A DNA stretch of 64,000 nt from Combretum micranthum (taxonomy: Eukaryota > Streptophyta > Magnoliopsida > Myrtales > Combretaceae): contig JAMXBD010000233.1 of NCBI GenBank assembly GCA_024138025.1, positions 62,001 to 126,000 of the forward strand, in the 5' to 3' direction. Position numbers and translations under genes: made by a program. Every line of letters begins with the position of its first letter. Within the stretch, counting starts at the first letter, position 1. Positions 48,022 through 58,957 of the stretch are shown here, in pieces. The notes under the pieces are model-generated. The model did no database searches. It was given only the letters and a program-made list of their open reading frames with translations, and was not told the DNA's origin.

Positions 48022-49914
48022 CTAAACAAAGGAAATACCCAAAATGAGTATTCCATGGAATTTCTAGTCAAAACTTCTAACTCTATTTCTAGTTGCGGTA
48101 AAATTCGTATAGATGGAAATTTCAATTTAAAATGACAATAACTTGCTCATTTTAACTCGGAATTTCACATATAATATACCATTTTCTATCTATTCGAAAA
48201 GATCTATCCGTTACTAAGGTTATTCTTATCATAAAAAGTCGTTTGGATCTCCAAACCGTAGGGAATAGATTCACTACGAAAATTCTAGTTTTCAAAATTT
48301 AAATTTGCAAACTTTTCTTTATCCCAAAATACTTGTACTAAAATATAGATATTAATGTATTTGGAAAAACCTTGTGTGTGTGTATATATATATATACTCA
48401 TATCATATGCATGAATTTAATGAAGTTGTCTCAACCATGATTTTTGTAAAAGCAATGCTTTCTAGAAATTAGAAAAGCAAATCTTTGAAAATTTTCATTG
48501 AGCTTGTTGGAAAATTCTTTAAATTATTTTTAATTGAGTGTTTTCCCATTTTTAATTCTATGTCCTTAGTCTTTCAAATTTCTAAAAAAAAAATGATTTT
48601 TTGTCTTTCTAAGTTTCTTATAACTTAATTTCTAGAGATTGAAAAGGGTAGTTTCTAAATATTATTTGAGAGTAGTTAAAATTTATCAAACTTTAAATTT
48701 TCTTAACTTTTCCTAAAGTTCATTTCATTTCATTAAAGTAATTTCCTAAGTTGTTTGCTAATCTTATTTCTTAAGAACATTTTATTTCTATAAAAAGAAA
48801 TATTCTTGGTGATTTTTCAAACTAGTCTATTTCTTGATATTTTAGGATATTGGTGAAATTTTCTTAATGAAGTTTAGTAAGGCTTTTGTTAATCAAGGAT
48901 TTGAAATTTTAATTTTCAAAGAAAACTTTCGCACTTTATGGTTTTGTAAAGTGTATGTATGATATATCTATTTTATGTATTATCCAAAAATTTCTATATT
49001 CTTTGGTTACTAAAAACTTATGATGAACTCCTCTAAATTTTTGGAAGAGATCTGCTAAGATAAATTCCTAAGTCTTTATGGGAAAAATCATTTTTTACAT
49101 GACAAAATTTATTTTGGAAAAGAACTCTCAATTTCTCTTTTTATTTAAGAAAATCTTGGGAGACAACATTAATATGTTCATGCATGGACATGAATATGTA
49201 GTATGAGAATATGAAAATATAAGAAGGACATAATAAGCAATATAATAAGCAAGTTAATATATCAAGTATTGAGAACTTTAGCTTCATCAAGGTAACTCGG
49301 TTAAGTATTGGGAGCTTTAGCTTCATCAATACAACCCGGGATTAAGAATAGACCAATCCTAAAGAGAGAAAAAGAAAAAGAAAAAGAAAAAAAAAGAAAA
49401 AAAAAAGCCATAATAATAGCAAGGTAGAGATAGTTAGTGAGCATTAGGCTCTAAAAATATAGATATATATACTTAATAATATACATAGAGTTAGATTAGA
49501 GTATAATAACAACAATAATATCATTAATAATCGACATATATATAAGCATAATAACAATAAAGTAAAATTGGAATTTCATGTATAAGAACAAAACATGAAC
49601 ATGTTGTTGCTTTTACTACTCATATGAGTTTCAAAACAACACCATGGTCATGCTAGTTATATGACATGAGTAAATAAAATAGGAATAAAAATTTTACCCA
49701 AAGTGTTTGTGTAGTATGAATATGGTAGATGAATAGAGTATTATGTGGGTAGTAGAAAATAGTAGATGATTTGTGTGTAGAGGAGGATTTTGTGAGTGAT
49801 TGGTGAAAGAGAGACTTGGTAGAGAGAAATTTTTGTGGAGAGTGTTTATGGAGTGAATTTGAGAGACTTTTATTATGTGTAAAGATGGTGTGAAAGAAGT
49901 GAAGGGAAATGGGG

Positions 49915-49922
49915 TATTTATA
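49915..49922 (-). promoter_or_regulatory. TATA box of LTR copy 6
   Basis: The minus strand reads TATAAATA followed by CCCC, 708 bp from the LTR start. Confidence 0.7.
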
Positions 49923-50640
49923 GAAATTTTGGAGTGGAAATTAGATGTAATAAAATAAATAGAAAAAAAAAAATAAATTGATGGAGGAAGAGAGAGGGGG
50001 CGTTAGCCACTATTGAGGGAAGAGAGAGAGTGAATTATTTTGTTTGTTTTGTAATAAAAAAGTAATAAATATGTGAAGTATGGTTGATGTAAAGGTGTAT
50101 TGGAAATGAAAAAAGTAGAAAAATAGGTATGTAGGTAGTAAGAATAGGTTGTAAGGTAAAGTAGAGATAGAAATAGTAAAGAATAGTAGTATAGGATAAT
50201 GAATAGTAAACAAGACTAATAATATACCGGTAGTAAAGAAAATATGTGTATAAATGCAATATGTGTTATTTTTAGTTATCGAAAAATTACGAAACTGATA
50301 TTTTTGAAATCCTTGTATTGATTCGGTCCTAACGGTGTTATCAGAATATTTTTACTATTCCAAGCCCTGGGACATGCTTTTCGAGAGCTGATCCCATTTG
50401 GGTCCGAAGGACACTCGAAATTTGCGAATATGATATTTTTACGTTTCCTTATATTATTACCAACTATTATCACTAATTATCTCAACTTCATTTTCTGGGG
50501 CTAAAGAATATGGGATTACCAAATCTAAATTCTAGGGTTTATACTAGTCTTTTGTTAACCTTTAGGGTTGCCGGTTGACTTTTAATTCTAAGATTAAGCT
50601 TAAAATAAATCAAAATTTCAAGGGTTTACAATTCCCATCA

Positions 50641-51461
50641 TCTCCTCGGGCCTATGGAAGATTTGCCCTCAAATCTTGATCAATTATAATTTGATGCTCA
50701 TAATTTTCCTAGGCTTGTTGAAGATTTGTTCTCAAATATTGATGGAAAATATATCCTTCCGGATAAAAGATAAACTTGCAAAACTCAAAAGTGGTTAAAT
50801 AAAATTTCCCAACCATACTTGGTTCATGAATAGCTTTCGATACTTGCTCCACAAATCCTCTCTGGAACAATAATTCCTAAAGCATCTTCTCATTTACACC
50901 AAGCACTCTTAACCATTCACAATTAGTGTCCATATCCATAATCAAAGACTTCCACAATAACTCATACCACTTATCATGAACTTGGTCAATCCAAGACTCA
51001 TAAACACTATAGCAAGTATTTGACAAATACATCCCCTATGGCCTCAATATTAGTCGTTTCAAACACTTGCTATCATGCAATTCATCAGTAAGAGAACCCA
51101 ATAGCATCGGTTTGGAACCATGAAAACAAGATGGAGCACAACTATCTAGGAATCATTAACATCTCTTTCTCCATTAGCTAATTTGCAAATCGGCCACGCA
51201 TATAATATTTGATGCTACTATGCTACCACACCAAAATCGAACACTTTGCCAATATATATAACCATCTATAAGACTCCAATGGACATTAACAATAAACTCA
51301 TATGATTTCATAGGGACAATACAATTATACCAATCTTCAACTTTATGTAACCTCATCAAGACATCATAATGTAATGGATAAATAATTGGAAAACCAACAT
51401 AAAAATACCTAGAATTCTCAATAGCTTATGTCTCAATTGGAAGTGGTATTATTTTAGGTAT
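50641..51461 (-). pseudogene. Internal tail of the second gypsy element, origin unclear
   Basis: Near the 3' LTR the minus strand reads as repeats of the type YLRTNLQQA...DQDLRANLP.ARGDDG. These resemble the Leu-Arg-(T/A)-Asn tail that ends many Ty3/gypsy pol frames. Upstream of this (about 50760-51440) there are protein-like stretches broken by only a few stops, such as ESWIDQVHDKWYELLW and LHKVEDWYNCIVPM. I do not recognise them; they could be a captured host fragment. An open stretch of 61 codons lies at 51174-51359. A purine-rich tract (gaggagatga on the minus strand) adjoins the LTR as a polypurine tract would. Confidence 0.45.
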
Positions 51462-51858
51462 TGTTGACACCTCATTTTTGCCTCCTTTTAAAATATAAAA
51501 AAAATGAAAAATTCAAAAATCATAAAAATTGTAAAAAGATAAAAAATGCAATAAAAATTGAAAATTATAAAAATGTTAACAAAATATTACAAAATTTAAA
51601 AAAATAATTAGAAAATTAAAGAAAACCTTATCTTTTTAGTAAATAAGTTTTTTAAATTAAAATGAAAAATTGGAAAAGCAAAAAATATAAAGAAAAATTA
51701 GTTTCGAGTTTATCATTGATTTTGTGGTGCTTTGGGTTAGTCATGTTAGATCTTGGACCCGTACCATTTTTGGCTTGTTTTTTTTTTTTTTTGCAATTAT
51801 ATTTGGCTTGATTCATATGGTTTAAATTTATTTTGAATGAGCATATGGGCCAAAAACT

Positions 51859-51921
51859 AAACCAGCTCAGCTGGTAAAGGCTTCTAAGATGCAAATGAGA
51901 GGCTAGAGTTCAATCCAGCAC
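51859..51921 (+). other. tRNA-like A/B-box sequence in an LTR U3
   Basis: AGCTCAGCTGG matches the tRNA D-arm/A box, and 36 bp later GAGTTCAATCC matches the B box (GGTTCRANYCC) at nearly all positions. The stems around them do not form a complete cloverleaf, so it is not a functional tRNA. It may be a fossil SINE head or an internal Pol III promoter element of the LTR. Confidence 0.55.
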
Positions 51922-52173
51922 GAAGCAAGATAAGGAAAAGCTTCTTTTGGCTCGTGGAGCTGAGCTTGGTTTCATTAGATCGTTTCGTTTTTCATCCCTA
52001 CCCTTTCAATTTTCATCAATTATGTCATTAAAAGTACGAATTATTCTAAAATGTAAATCATTTAAATGTGGATTTAAGGTCAACAATGAAAAGATTTGTA
52101 ACTCCCCAACCCTTTGATCTTCAAAATAGCCATTAATGGTCGCGCTCACTCCTTTGCCTTCCTCTTGTGCTTC

Positions 52174-52180
52174 TATAAAA
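52174..52180 (+). promoter_or_regulatory. TATA box of the third LTR
   Basis: TATAAAA in a cttcTATAAAACATG context, followed within 30-60 bp by a GA/CA-rich leader (gagaagaagatagagaaaac). Confidence 0.55.
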
Positions 52181-53439
52181 CATGATCAACATCACAATAA
52201 TGAGAAGAAGATAGAGAAAACCCAGAGAGATCCAAACTTTGGAGCGATGAATAAGAACCCAGATCTCGATTTCTAAAGAAAAACTCCTTAAAAAATTTTC
52301 GACTCAAAACACAAACTTCACCACCATGCATGACTCATCACCAACAGCCTCCCCAATCTGCTAACATGCCACTATCCCTGTCAAAAACCAACCCAGCCAC
52401 CACCACCATCCCAGTCTCACTTAAACACCACCTTGACTGTCAATGGTAATGACACCACCCTAAGACCACCATCATGAACTCAACAAACCCCTCCTTCCTA
52501 AACTCGAGTAAGCCTATATCTGTACCACCCAAAATCAAACCCAAGACCCAAAAACCGATCATACAACTAACGCCACTTAGATCCCTTAGCCGCTTTAACC
52601 ACTTTGTCTCCCATTGCCACCTCTAAGAACCACCACACGCTCCTTCCCATGACGAAGCCGATCGAACCATCCCATAAGGTCCAATTTATTTATTTATTTG
52701 GTTAGTTGTTGTTGTTATTATTATTTATTTAACACAATATCTCGTTTTTTATTAACCTTGTCGTTATTATCTTTCTAAAAAAGTTAAAAGATAAAAAATT
52801 TTACAAAATCAACAAAAATTCTCTTTTACCCTTATATATATATATTTAGTATAATAGTATAATATAAAAAATGTTTTCCTAGCCTATATATCTATTTATC
52901 ACTTAGTTATTTTCTAAAAATACAAAAAAAAATGAGGTTTTCAAAAAATAGATATCTTTTAGGAGTTTTCAAAAAATAAGAAAATAAAAATTAGGTGTTT
53001 TAGAGATTTTCAAGATACAAATAAAAAATGGTTAATCACTTAAGCTTGGCGGATTTTCATAATTAAAAAAATACAAACAAATTAAAAATTTTATAAAAAT
53101 CAAAACGAACTACGAGGATCTGATTTTAGCTAGCGGATACGTAACTTTTAGGATCCTTTTTAAAACAAAAAAAAATGTATATACCTTTGTAAATATGTAA
53201 ATCCCTTTTTTAAAAAATTAAAAAAATTAAAAAAATTTCAAAATTAACCTCCTTTAGTCCCATATATTCGGAATTTCTAAAACACATAAAAACCTAGATA
53301 ACCGCTTAAGTTTTAAAATGGAAGCCTCTTGGATCCATCATTTTCTAGTTTTTCACGCAAACTAATGGCCGAATCGGAAACCAAACCACCCACCAGGCTT
53401 TCTACGAAAACCCTATTGGTTCATTGTCGAGTGCTTGTG

Positions 53440-53754
53440 TCAAATGGGCCAAGTTTGATATGGATCGGGACCTTTAAGGGAATAGGAACAAAATTCGAGC
53501 TCCACAGGTACACACATAGATGTTTCAACTTGTAAGCAATAGTGCACATCTTTTGTAACATCAATCTCCTCTACATTCTCATCCTTATCTTTAACATCAC
53601 AGTCTACATTTTTGGACAATTCTACTTGTTCCACCTCTTTCTTAGTTTCATCTTCCTCAATAACTATAAGAACTCCATCAACAAGCTTCATCGCATATTC
53701 ATTGGGACATTGATATTCAAGATGTCCATGACCTAAACATCTTTTACATTCCAA
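53440..53754 (-). pseudogene. Gag zinc-knuckle fragment of the second gypsy element
   Basis: The 104-codon open stretch starts MECKRCLGHGHLEYQCPN. The C-x2-C-x4-H-x4-C knuckle (CKRCLGHGHLEYQC) is at residues 3-16 and is followed by an acidic linker rich in Glu, Asp and Val. In complete elements the knuckle ends gag, ahead of protease. The capsid part that should precede it is missing: only about 400 bp separate it from the primer-binding site. The frame stops where the inserted LTR begins. Confidence 0.75.
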
Positions 53755-54158
53755 TTTCCAATCGTCATCAACATCAATCTTAATGGATTGAGATTCCTTC
53801 TCCTCAACAATATCATTATTTGGTTGTTAATACCACTGATTGATTATGGAATGAAGCTTTTGCAATTGTTGATCAATAAAACCTTCACAATTTCTCATCC
53901 CATCATTAATATAAAACCCAATTTTTTTTATCACACAAATCATGCACAAGAATAGCACAAACCCTAATTCGACATGATTCACAATCTCCAAATTCTTCCA
54001 GATTCACAAACAACACAACTACAATATAAACCCTAATTCCTCCAAATCACAGATATCTCAATCATAATATAAAACGTAATTCAAATCCTCACACTATGCA
54101 TAATTAACACAAAAAGATCAAATTTTGTGCTTACCAAATACCTCGTTGTCGTATCTGA

Positions 54159-54170
54159 GTTCTGATACCA
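54159..54170 (-). other. Primer-binding site for initiator tRNA-Met
   Basis: The minus strand reads TGGTATCAGAAC, matching the 12-nt initiator tRNA-Met complement (TGGTATCAGAGC) at 11 of 12 positions. It lies 5 nt downstream of the 5' LTR end. It fixes the element's orientation as minus. Confidence 0.85.
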
Positions 54171-54175
54171 AATTA

Positions 54176-54773
54176 TGATGTGCCTGGATCACTCTAATTC
54201 ACCAGATACCTTGATTCATGAATTAGAACAATTTGTAATTCGGGTTTTTCATTTATGATGAAAAATAAATGATATGGACAGCGTTGACAATGCATATTAC
54301 ATACCGAGATCAACTCAAACTATGTTAACTTTATATCGATATGACTCATGAAATAGAGGTAATAATGTGTTTGCCATAGTCCGAATAAGGATTCATAAGA
54401 GCGGTAACACGCCACAATCACAATATGATTAATAAGACTAAAATTGAGAAAACTCTCGAATATCAAATGTCAATATGTCAAAAACTGTCTATTATACAAT
54501 AACAAAGAATCATATAAACTAAAACAAAGAAAAGTTAAAAGTCATAAAAGAAAATAACAATTTGTAACTAAAGGAAAGGTGGTAGCTTAAGCATATACGC
54601 TAGCAGCTTTTGACATAATAGCAGACGACCTTCAATGCAACCTTATAAAAATCGAATCTATGCATGTTGAAGGCCGACGTACAGGTTCCTCATTTCCTTT
54701 AGTTTGATTTTATAATCCTCTACCTCGGGCTCTGGTGATTGGTTCTGTAACTTTGGTAGGTTGATTCCCATCA
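54176..54773 (-). repeat. 5' LTR of the second gypsy element
   Basis: A 598-bp LTR with TGATG...CATCA ends, diverged from its partner at 46189-46849 by many substitutions and by lack of about 60 bp near the right end. The divergence indicates an old insertion. Confidence 0.88.
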
Positions 54774-56435
54774 GTATCCAATCCTCACTCAATGTACATG
54801 TCATTAGTAAGACCTAAAATCATTAAAAAGTGAGTGACAAAGACCAATGCAAAATAAACGAACACATTCACACATGTCATATAGTCTTATTCTAATGCAT
54901 CAAGTACAAATTCAGTGTAATCAATTATAAGCTAGATAACTAAATATTTATAGTATCGAAGAAATACCGAACACATACAAGACTACTCATGGGTTTTGCT
55001 AGATAATAATGCGCAATGAAAAAGGGTCCCAAATGAAGTGTTAAGGGAATTGACAAGTCTGTAGCACTTTTTAGAAAAAGGAAAAGAAAATAAGTGTTCT
55101 TGTCTAGCTTATTTCTCACATCTAGCCATCGATGAACAAAGTCCATTACTTTGCTTTATGTAAGAACCTGAAATCTCGCATAACTTGTCCTAACTTCATT
55201 GTAGCTCCCAATTGACCCAATTGATGATCCAGTTTCAGAGCTTCACCATTGACCACTTACCAGGCCATATTATGTATTTTGTGAATGGTTTAAACACCTA
55301 ATCTATAGTATCATCTTGAAGTTCTGATCAGGTTCACAAGATAGTCTAATGGTGTCACTTTTCGGAGCAAGAAACCATGCAACAACCGTTAAACAATCAT
55401 GCCGAGTTTAAGTATTAGTCTGTTTATTAATTCTATTATAGCAAGCACTACAGATTTATAGCATACTTGGAAATCATTTCCAAATCCTTTTCTCCATTTC
55501 CAAGTTCAATCATTAATAGTTCTTCATAAGTTAAAAGGCTCATATTAGGATAATGTCTTAAATAATCTTAATAAGTTTTTTTTTTGTTCCTTTTGTTTAA
55601 ATTATTTGAGTTAAGGTCCATATGTTTAAGGATTCTAATTAGGGACTCAACTGATTTGCATACACTGAGCCTGGGTTATGGGTAAATGAGATTTCCAAGA
55701 TTTCTATATCACTAGTTTTATATAGTGAAGTTGTTTAATTAATTATATATCTTAGGATTGACTTCAGGGTTTAAATTAACCAAACATAGTGGGCTATATT
55801 TTTGTTGGTTTTTGTTCTTAGTCATCTAAGAATAGATTGACATATTTCATCAGTCATTTATAGTTCTTAGTATTCTATTTCAATTATTGAGTTAACAGGT
55901 GTGAAACACTCTTATTTAGATGAGGTATTATAGGTTTTATGTGGATATATGTTAAATGATTTGAAATGCTGGAGAAGTTGTTTTTAACAATGGCTGAAAA
56001 CAAACCATGTTTAGGAGTCATGTTCCCAACATGGGCTAACCACAAGGCCATGCTTAAGTCGTGTTTGTAATAGTGGCTCAATGTGAGTTGAATATAGGGT
56101 CGTGCTTGGGTTATGTGGAGGTTAATTTTTGAACATGAGCTAGACACAAGGTTGTGCTAGCTTAGGTGTTTGATATAGATATAATGTGGTCAAGTTTAGG
56201 AGATTATGCAAGCATCTGTAGCTTAACATGTATTGAACATGGGCTGTGCTTAGGTCGTTTTTGGATCATTAGCTTAATATGGGCCAAACATGGGGTCGTG
56301 TGAAGGTTGGTTGGCCCAAAATTTGAGAAGATTTTCATAGACTTAAGTTTTGAAGGGGAAAGAGAATTTTGAACAAACTTATAAGTTTTATGGTACTTAA
56401 AGGCTAGAAAAAAACCTTAATTTGAATATTTACCT
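54774..56435. other. Gene-free region with a degenerate repeat
   Basis: No coding region was recognised. From 56020 to 56310 five loosely similar words of the form (aac)ATGGGCTaaacacAAGGtCGTGCTtaggtcgtg recur, at about 56031, 56073, 56133, 56233 and 56275. They resemble CATG-rich blocks of the nearby LTR-like DNA. Confidence 0.45.
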
Positions 56436-57912
56436 GTTAGCATCCCATAATAAATATCTTTGCATAACGAAGGTAAGATTGAGTGTAAAACATACCTAAA
56501 TGAAATTTTGTCATCATGCTATCTTCAGTTACATACATAATTCATCAATATTTTCCTTAAATCTTCCAAATGCATATTTGGCTATAAACAACTTAATTTC
56601 CAATTTCAACACATAAAATCTACCTAAGTTTTTAATTCCTTAAATTTATCAATTATATATTAGAGATTATGTTGAACCAGATGATTCCAATTGTATTTTT
56701 ACAAGGAAATGCATTAGACAAATACTCAAATGATATAATTAAGTTATGCTTAATTGACAACTATTATGAGCTTATATGTACAATATATGTGTGTATACTT
56801 TTATTTGTGTTGAAGTTTTTGCAAAACCTTGTTGAATAGTTGTAATCCTTCCACGAGCAAGATTAGGGAAAAGATTTAAAATCAATGAAGCTTTAGTATG
56901 TAATTGGAATGAATATATGGTTACTAGAATTAAGTATAATAACATGTATGAAATAAGATAAATAAGAATAAGAATTCAAAGTTTCATTTAAATGTTTTTG
57001 AAGTTGCATATTAATGTAATTGCTTTTAAATTTCTCATTAGCTAGTTCTTTAGTGAATTAAAATTTCAAGCAACTCATTTCAAGTTGTATATCAATTACT
57101 TTAATTTTAAACTTCTTAAAAATTTGGATTTAAAAAGTTTAATCTCTAAATTATAAAGAATCCTAATATAGATTTCCATACGAAAATTTCTATTCAAATA
57201 AAATTATAAACCAAATTTAACAAGACTCTGTATTGACTTCAAATTAATAGTTCTTGATGCCTTTTAATGCAAATCCAATTTTAATTTTCTGCAATTCTAA
57301 GCCCTTAATTCCACTATAACTAACATACACATATACACAAAATAGTTTTTACATGCCCCAAAAGTCAAAACTCATTTTATCTAATTATATAAGATACATA
57401 TCAAACAAAATTGGGCAAATTTCTTCTCCTTGTTGCAGATGCAAAACCGCATACACACATATAACATATCATCTTTTTCTTTTCTCTTTCAAATTTCTTC
57501 AAAACTTCAATTAAATTCCATTAACAAGTTAAGAATTATTTGGGTCAGCTATAGCTTCCTTATTACCTTGTTAATTTTTATTTATATCAGTAGTGTAGTT
57601 TATGTTCTTGTTGGGTTTTGTTAGTTGTATGGTTATTAAAGACTTTGGTGTTGGATAAGAGAAGTTGGATGATGAAATTGATGATTTGAGTTGTAAATAA
57701 TGGAGTTATTGGCCTTTTGTTGGTTGAATGGGCTGATGCTGTGTATAGTTGTTATGGGGTCTAGGTTTTGGTGTAATGCCCATGTGAAGTTGTTGAAAGG
57801 ATATATGAATTATGTGTTTGAAGGATGGAGTGCATTTGACAAATTTAGGATCAAAACTTGTGGTTAGGAAGTGAAAATTTCGAAGTTGGAATTTATGGTG
57901 CATGGAAGGTGG

Positions 57913-58120
57913 AGTCACGAACATGACCTAGGCCTTAGTAGTCTCGAGTCAAGTTGTTTTGGTGAATCACGAGTGTGATTTTGCCCTAGTAGCCTCTAAC
58001 CTTAATGTGTTGATAAATCACGGGTATGGCTCTAGCTTTAGTAGCCTCTAACCTTACTAATTTCAAGAATCACGGTCATGATTGTAGCCTTGTTGACCTT
58101 AGGTTAAGGATCCTTTGCAG
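57913..58120. repeat. Four 52-bp tandem units (aatcacg...catg)
   Basis: Units start at about 57913, 57965, 58016 and 58068. Each has (a/g)tcacg..(c/t)atg followed by ctttagtagcctctaacctt or a variant of it. Confidence 0.8.
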
Positions 58121-58550
58121 CGACACTGTTTAGTAATTTGATCATAATTTTTTCTCCCAAAGTCGGATGGAGGTGATTCAAGAAGTTATGAAAAGCTTAG
58201 AGAGAGCTATACAATTTTTATGTTTTAAGTTTAGGGAAATTACAAAAGTACCAAGGCTTAAAATTTAATTGTTTCAGAATGTAACATATCCAACTCAAGT
58301 TAAATACCTATTTTACTCCTTAAGTGAAGGTAGTTAAGCATAGTACTTTATAATTTCTTAAATATTGATAAACTAGGATTACAATAACATAAGTTTAGAA
58401 TACTTAAGTGTTAATAGAAGTCCTAAATAATCACATGATTAGTAATTTTTGTTTGCCATTTTATAGGACCTACTATGTGATACCCCTTAAATATAGATGG
58501 TGGAACTTTAATAACAGAGGCGCCTTTTGGTGTAATGACATGGAGTTTGA

Positions 58551-58620
58551 CGGAACTCCAATGTCAAGCATACTTTGGGTAGAGCAATCCCATGATGGTG
58601 ACTCCTGGGAAACGCTGGCA
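58551..58620 (+). other. 5S rRNA-like segment in Cassandra LTR 1
   Basis: GGAACTCCaatgTCAAGCaTaCTTtGGgtagAG...ATGgTGActCCTGGGAAacgctgg parallels the 5S rRNA stretch from the A box through the C box. It keeps the CTCCTGGGAA word but has many changes, so Pol III function is doubtful. Confidence 0.8.
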
Positions 58621-58882
58621 TCAAAAGGAAAAACCCATGTAGCATATGGTAAGCGGATAATACCTTGGCGAACGAAGTTTTGGTGCGTTACAAGTGGTAT
58701 TAGAGCAGTTCACTAGTTGAAAGTGGAGGAGTGTTTCCTCACTACTTGGTATGGTTCTGGACCTGTGTAACAAAAATGACAAGGACATAAGTTCTATAAG
58801 TGGAGGAATATATGATACCCCTCAAATATAGATGGTAGAACTCTAATCGCAAAGGTACCTTTTAGTGTAATGGCTTGGAGCT

Positions 58883-58957
58883 TGTCGAAATTCCAAAGTT
58901 AAGCATATTTTAGGTAGAACAATCCCAGGATGGGTGACCCCATGGGAAACGCTGGCA
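58883..58957 (+). other. 5S rRNA-like segment in Cassandra LTR 2
   Basis: AATTCCaaAGTTAAGC (A box region) and GGATGGGTGACCCCATGGGA (C box region, 58928-58947) are closer to 5S rRNA than the LTR 1 copy is. The two LTRs differ in the C box and upstream region. Confidence 0.82.

Larger units (their letters stand above)
46850..50630 (-). mobile_element. Solo LTR, family A copy 6 (3.78 kb), inside another LTR
   Basis: The plus strand runs from TGTCACGCCCTG to AGGGTTTACA, with exact attcc at 46845-46849 and 50631-50635. Removing it together with one attcc restores the expected end of the host LTR. The minus strand has TATAAATACCCC (49915-49922), an ATG-free leader to a TGGGTAAAA donor-like site (49697), the palindrome (48117-48167), the micro-exon (47955-48021) and a second exon-like block near 47230-47265 between catAG and GTAAGT. 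It has no long coding frame. Confidence 0.93.
51462..53442 (+). mobile_element. LTR of a third kind inserted in the second gypsy element
   Basis: The left end TGTTGACACCTCATTTTTGCC is the typical start of Tat/Ogre-like plant LTRs. A TATAAAA (52174-52180) lies 712 bp in, followed by a CA-rich leader (52300-52680), which supports plus orientation. A tRNA-like sequence is at 51859-51921. The right end is uncertain; a candidate is ...gcttgtgtca at 53442, where the gag frame of the host element resumes. No matching 5-bp flanks were found (ggtat on the left), so the right limit is tentative. Confidence 0.55.
46189..54773 (-). mobile_element. Second Ty3/gypsy-type element, non-autonomous, with nested insertions
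   Basis: It is bounded by two LTRs that both start TGATGTGCC and end GATTCCCATCA on the plus strand. The 5' LTR (minus orientation) is 54176-54773, followed by a primer-binding site for initiator tRNA-Met. The 3' LTR is 46189-46849 plus 50636-50640, split by LTR copy 6. The internal part (50641-54175) keeps only a gag zinc-knuckle frame (53440-53754) and a pol-like tail; protease, reverse transcriptase and integrase are gone. Another LTR (from 51462) lies inside. The 5-bp flanks (ttgtc at 46184-46188, gtatc at 54774-54778) do not match well, so they are either decayed or the ends are recombinant. Confidence 0.8.

Noticed and set aside
51859..51921. A functional tRNA gene
   Set aside because: Only the A and B boxes match; the acceptor and anticodon stems do not pair.
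46184..54778. A clean target duplication for the second gypsy element
   Set aside because: ttgtc and gtatc match at only three of five bases, so I did not count it as support.
58408..58716. A 102-codon open frame (plus strand)
   Set aside because: It runs through the first Cassandra LTR and its 5S-derived segment, and the reading is accidental.
58551..58957. Two functional 5S rRNA genes
   Set aside because: Only parts of 5S are present, with many changes in the A and C boxes, and they sit inside LTRs of a TRIM element.
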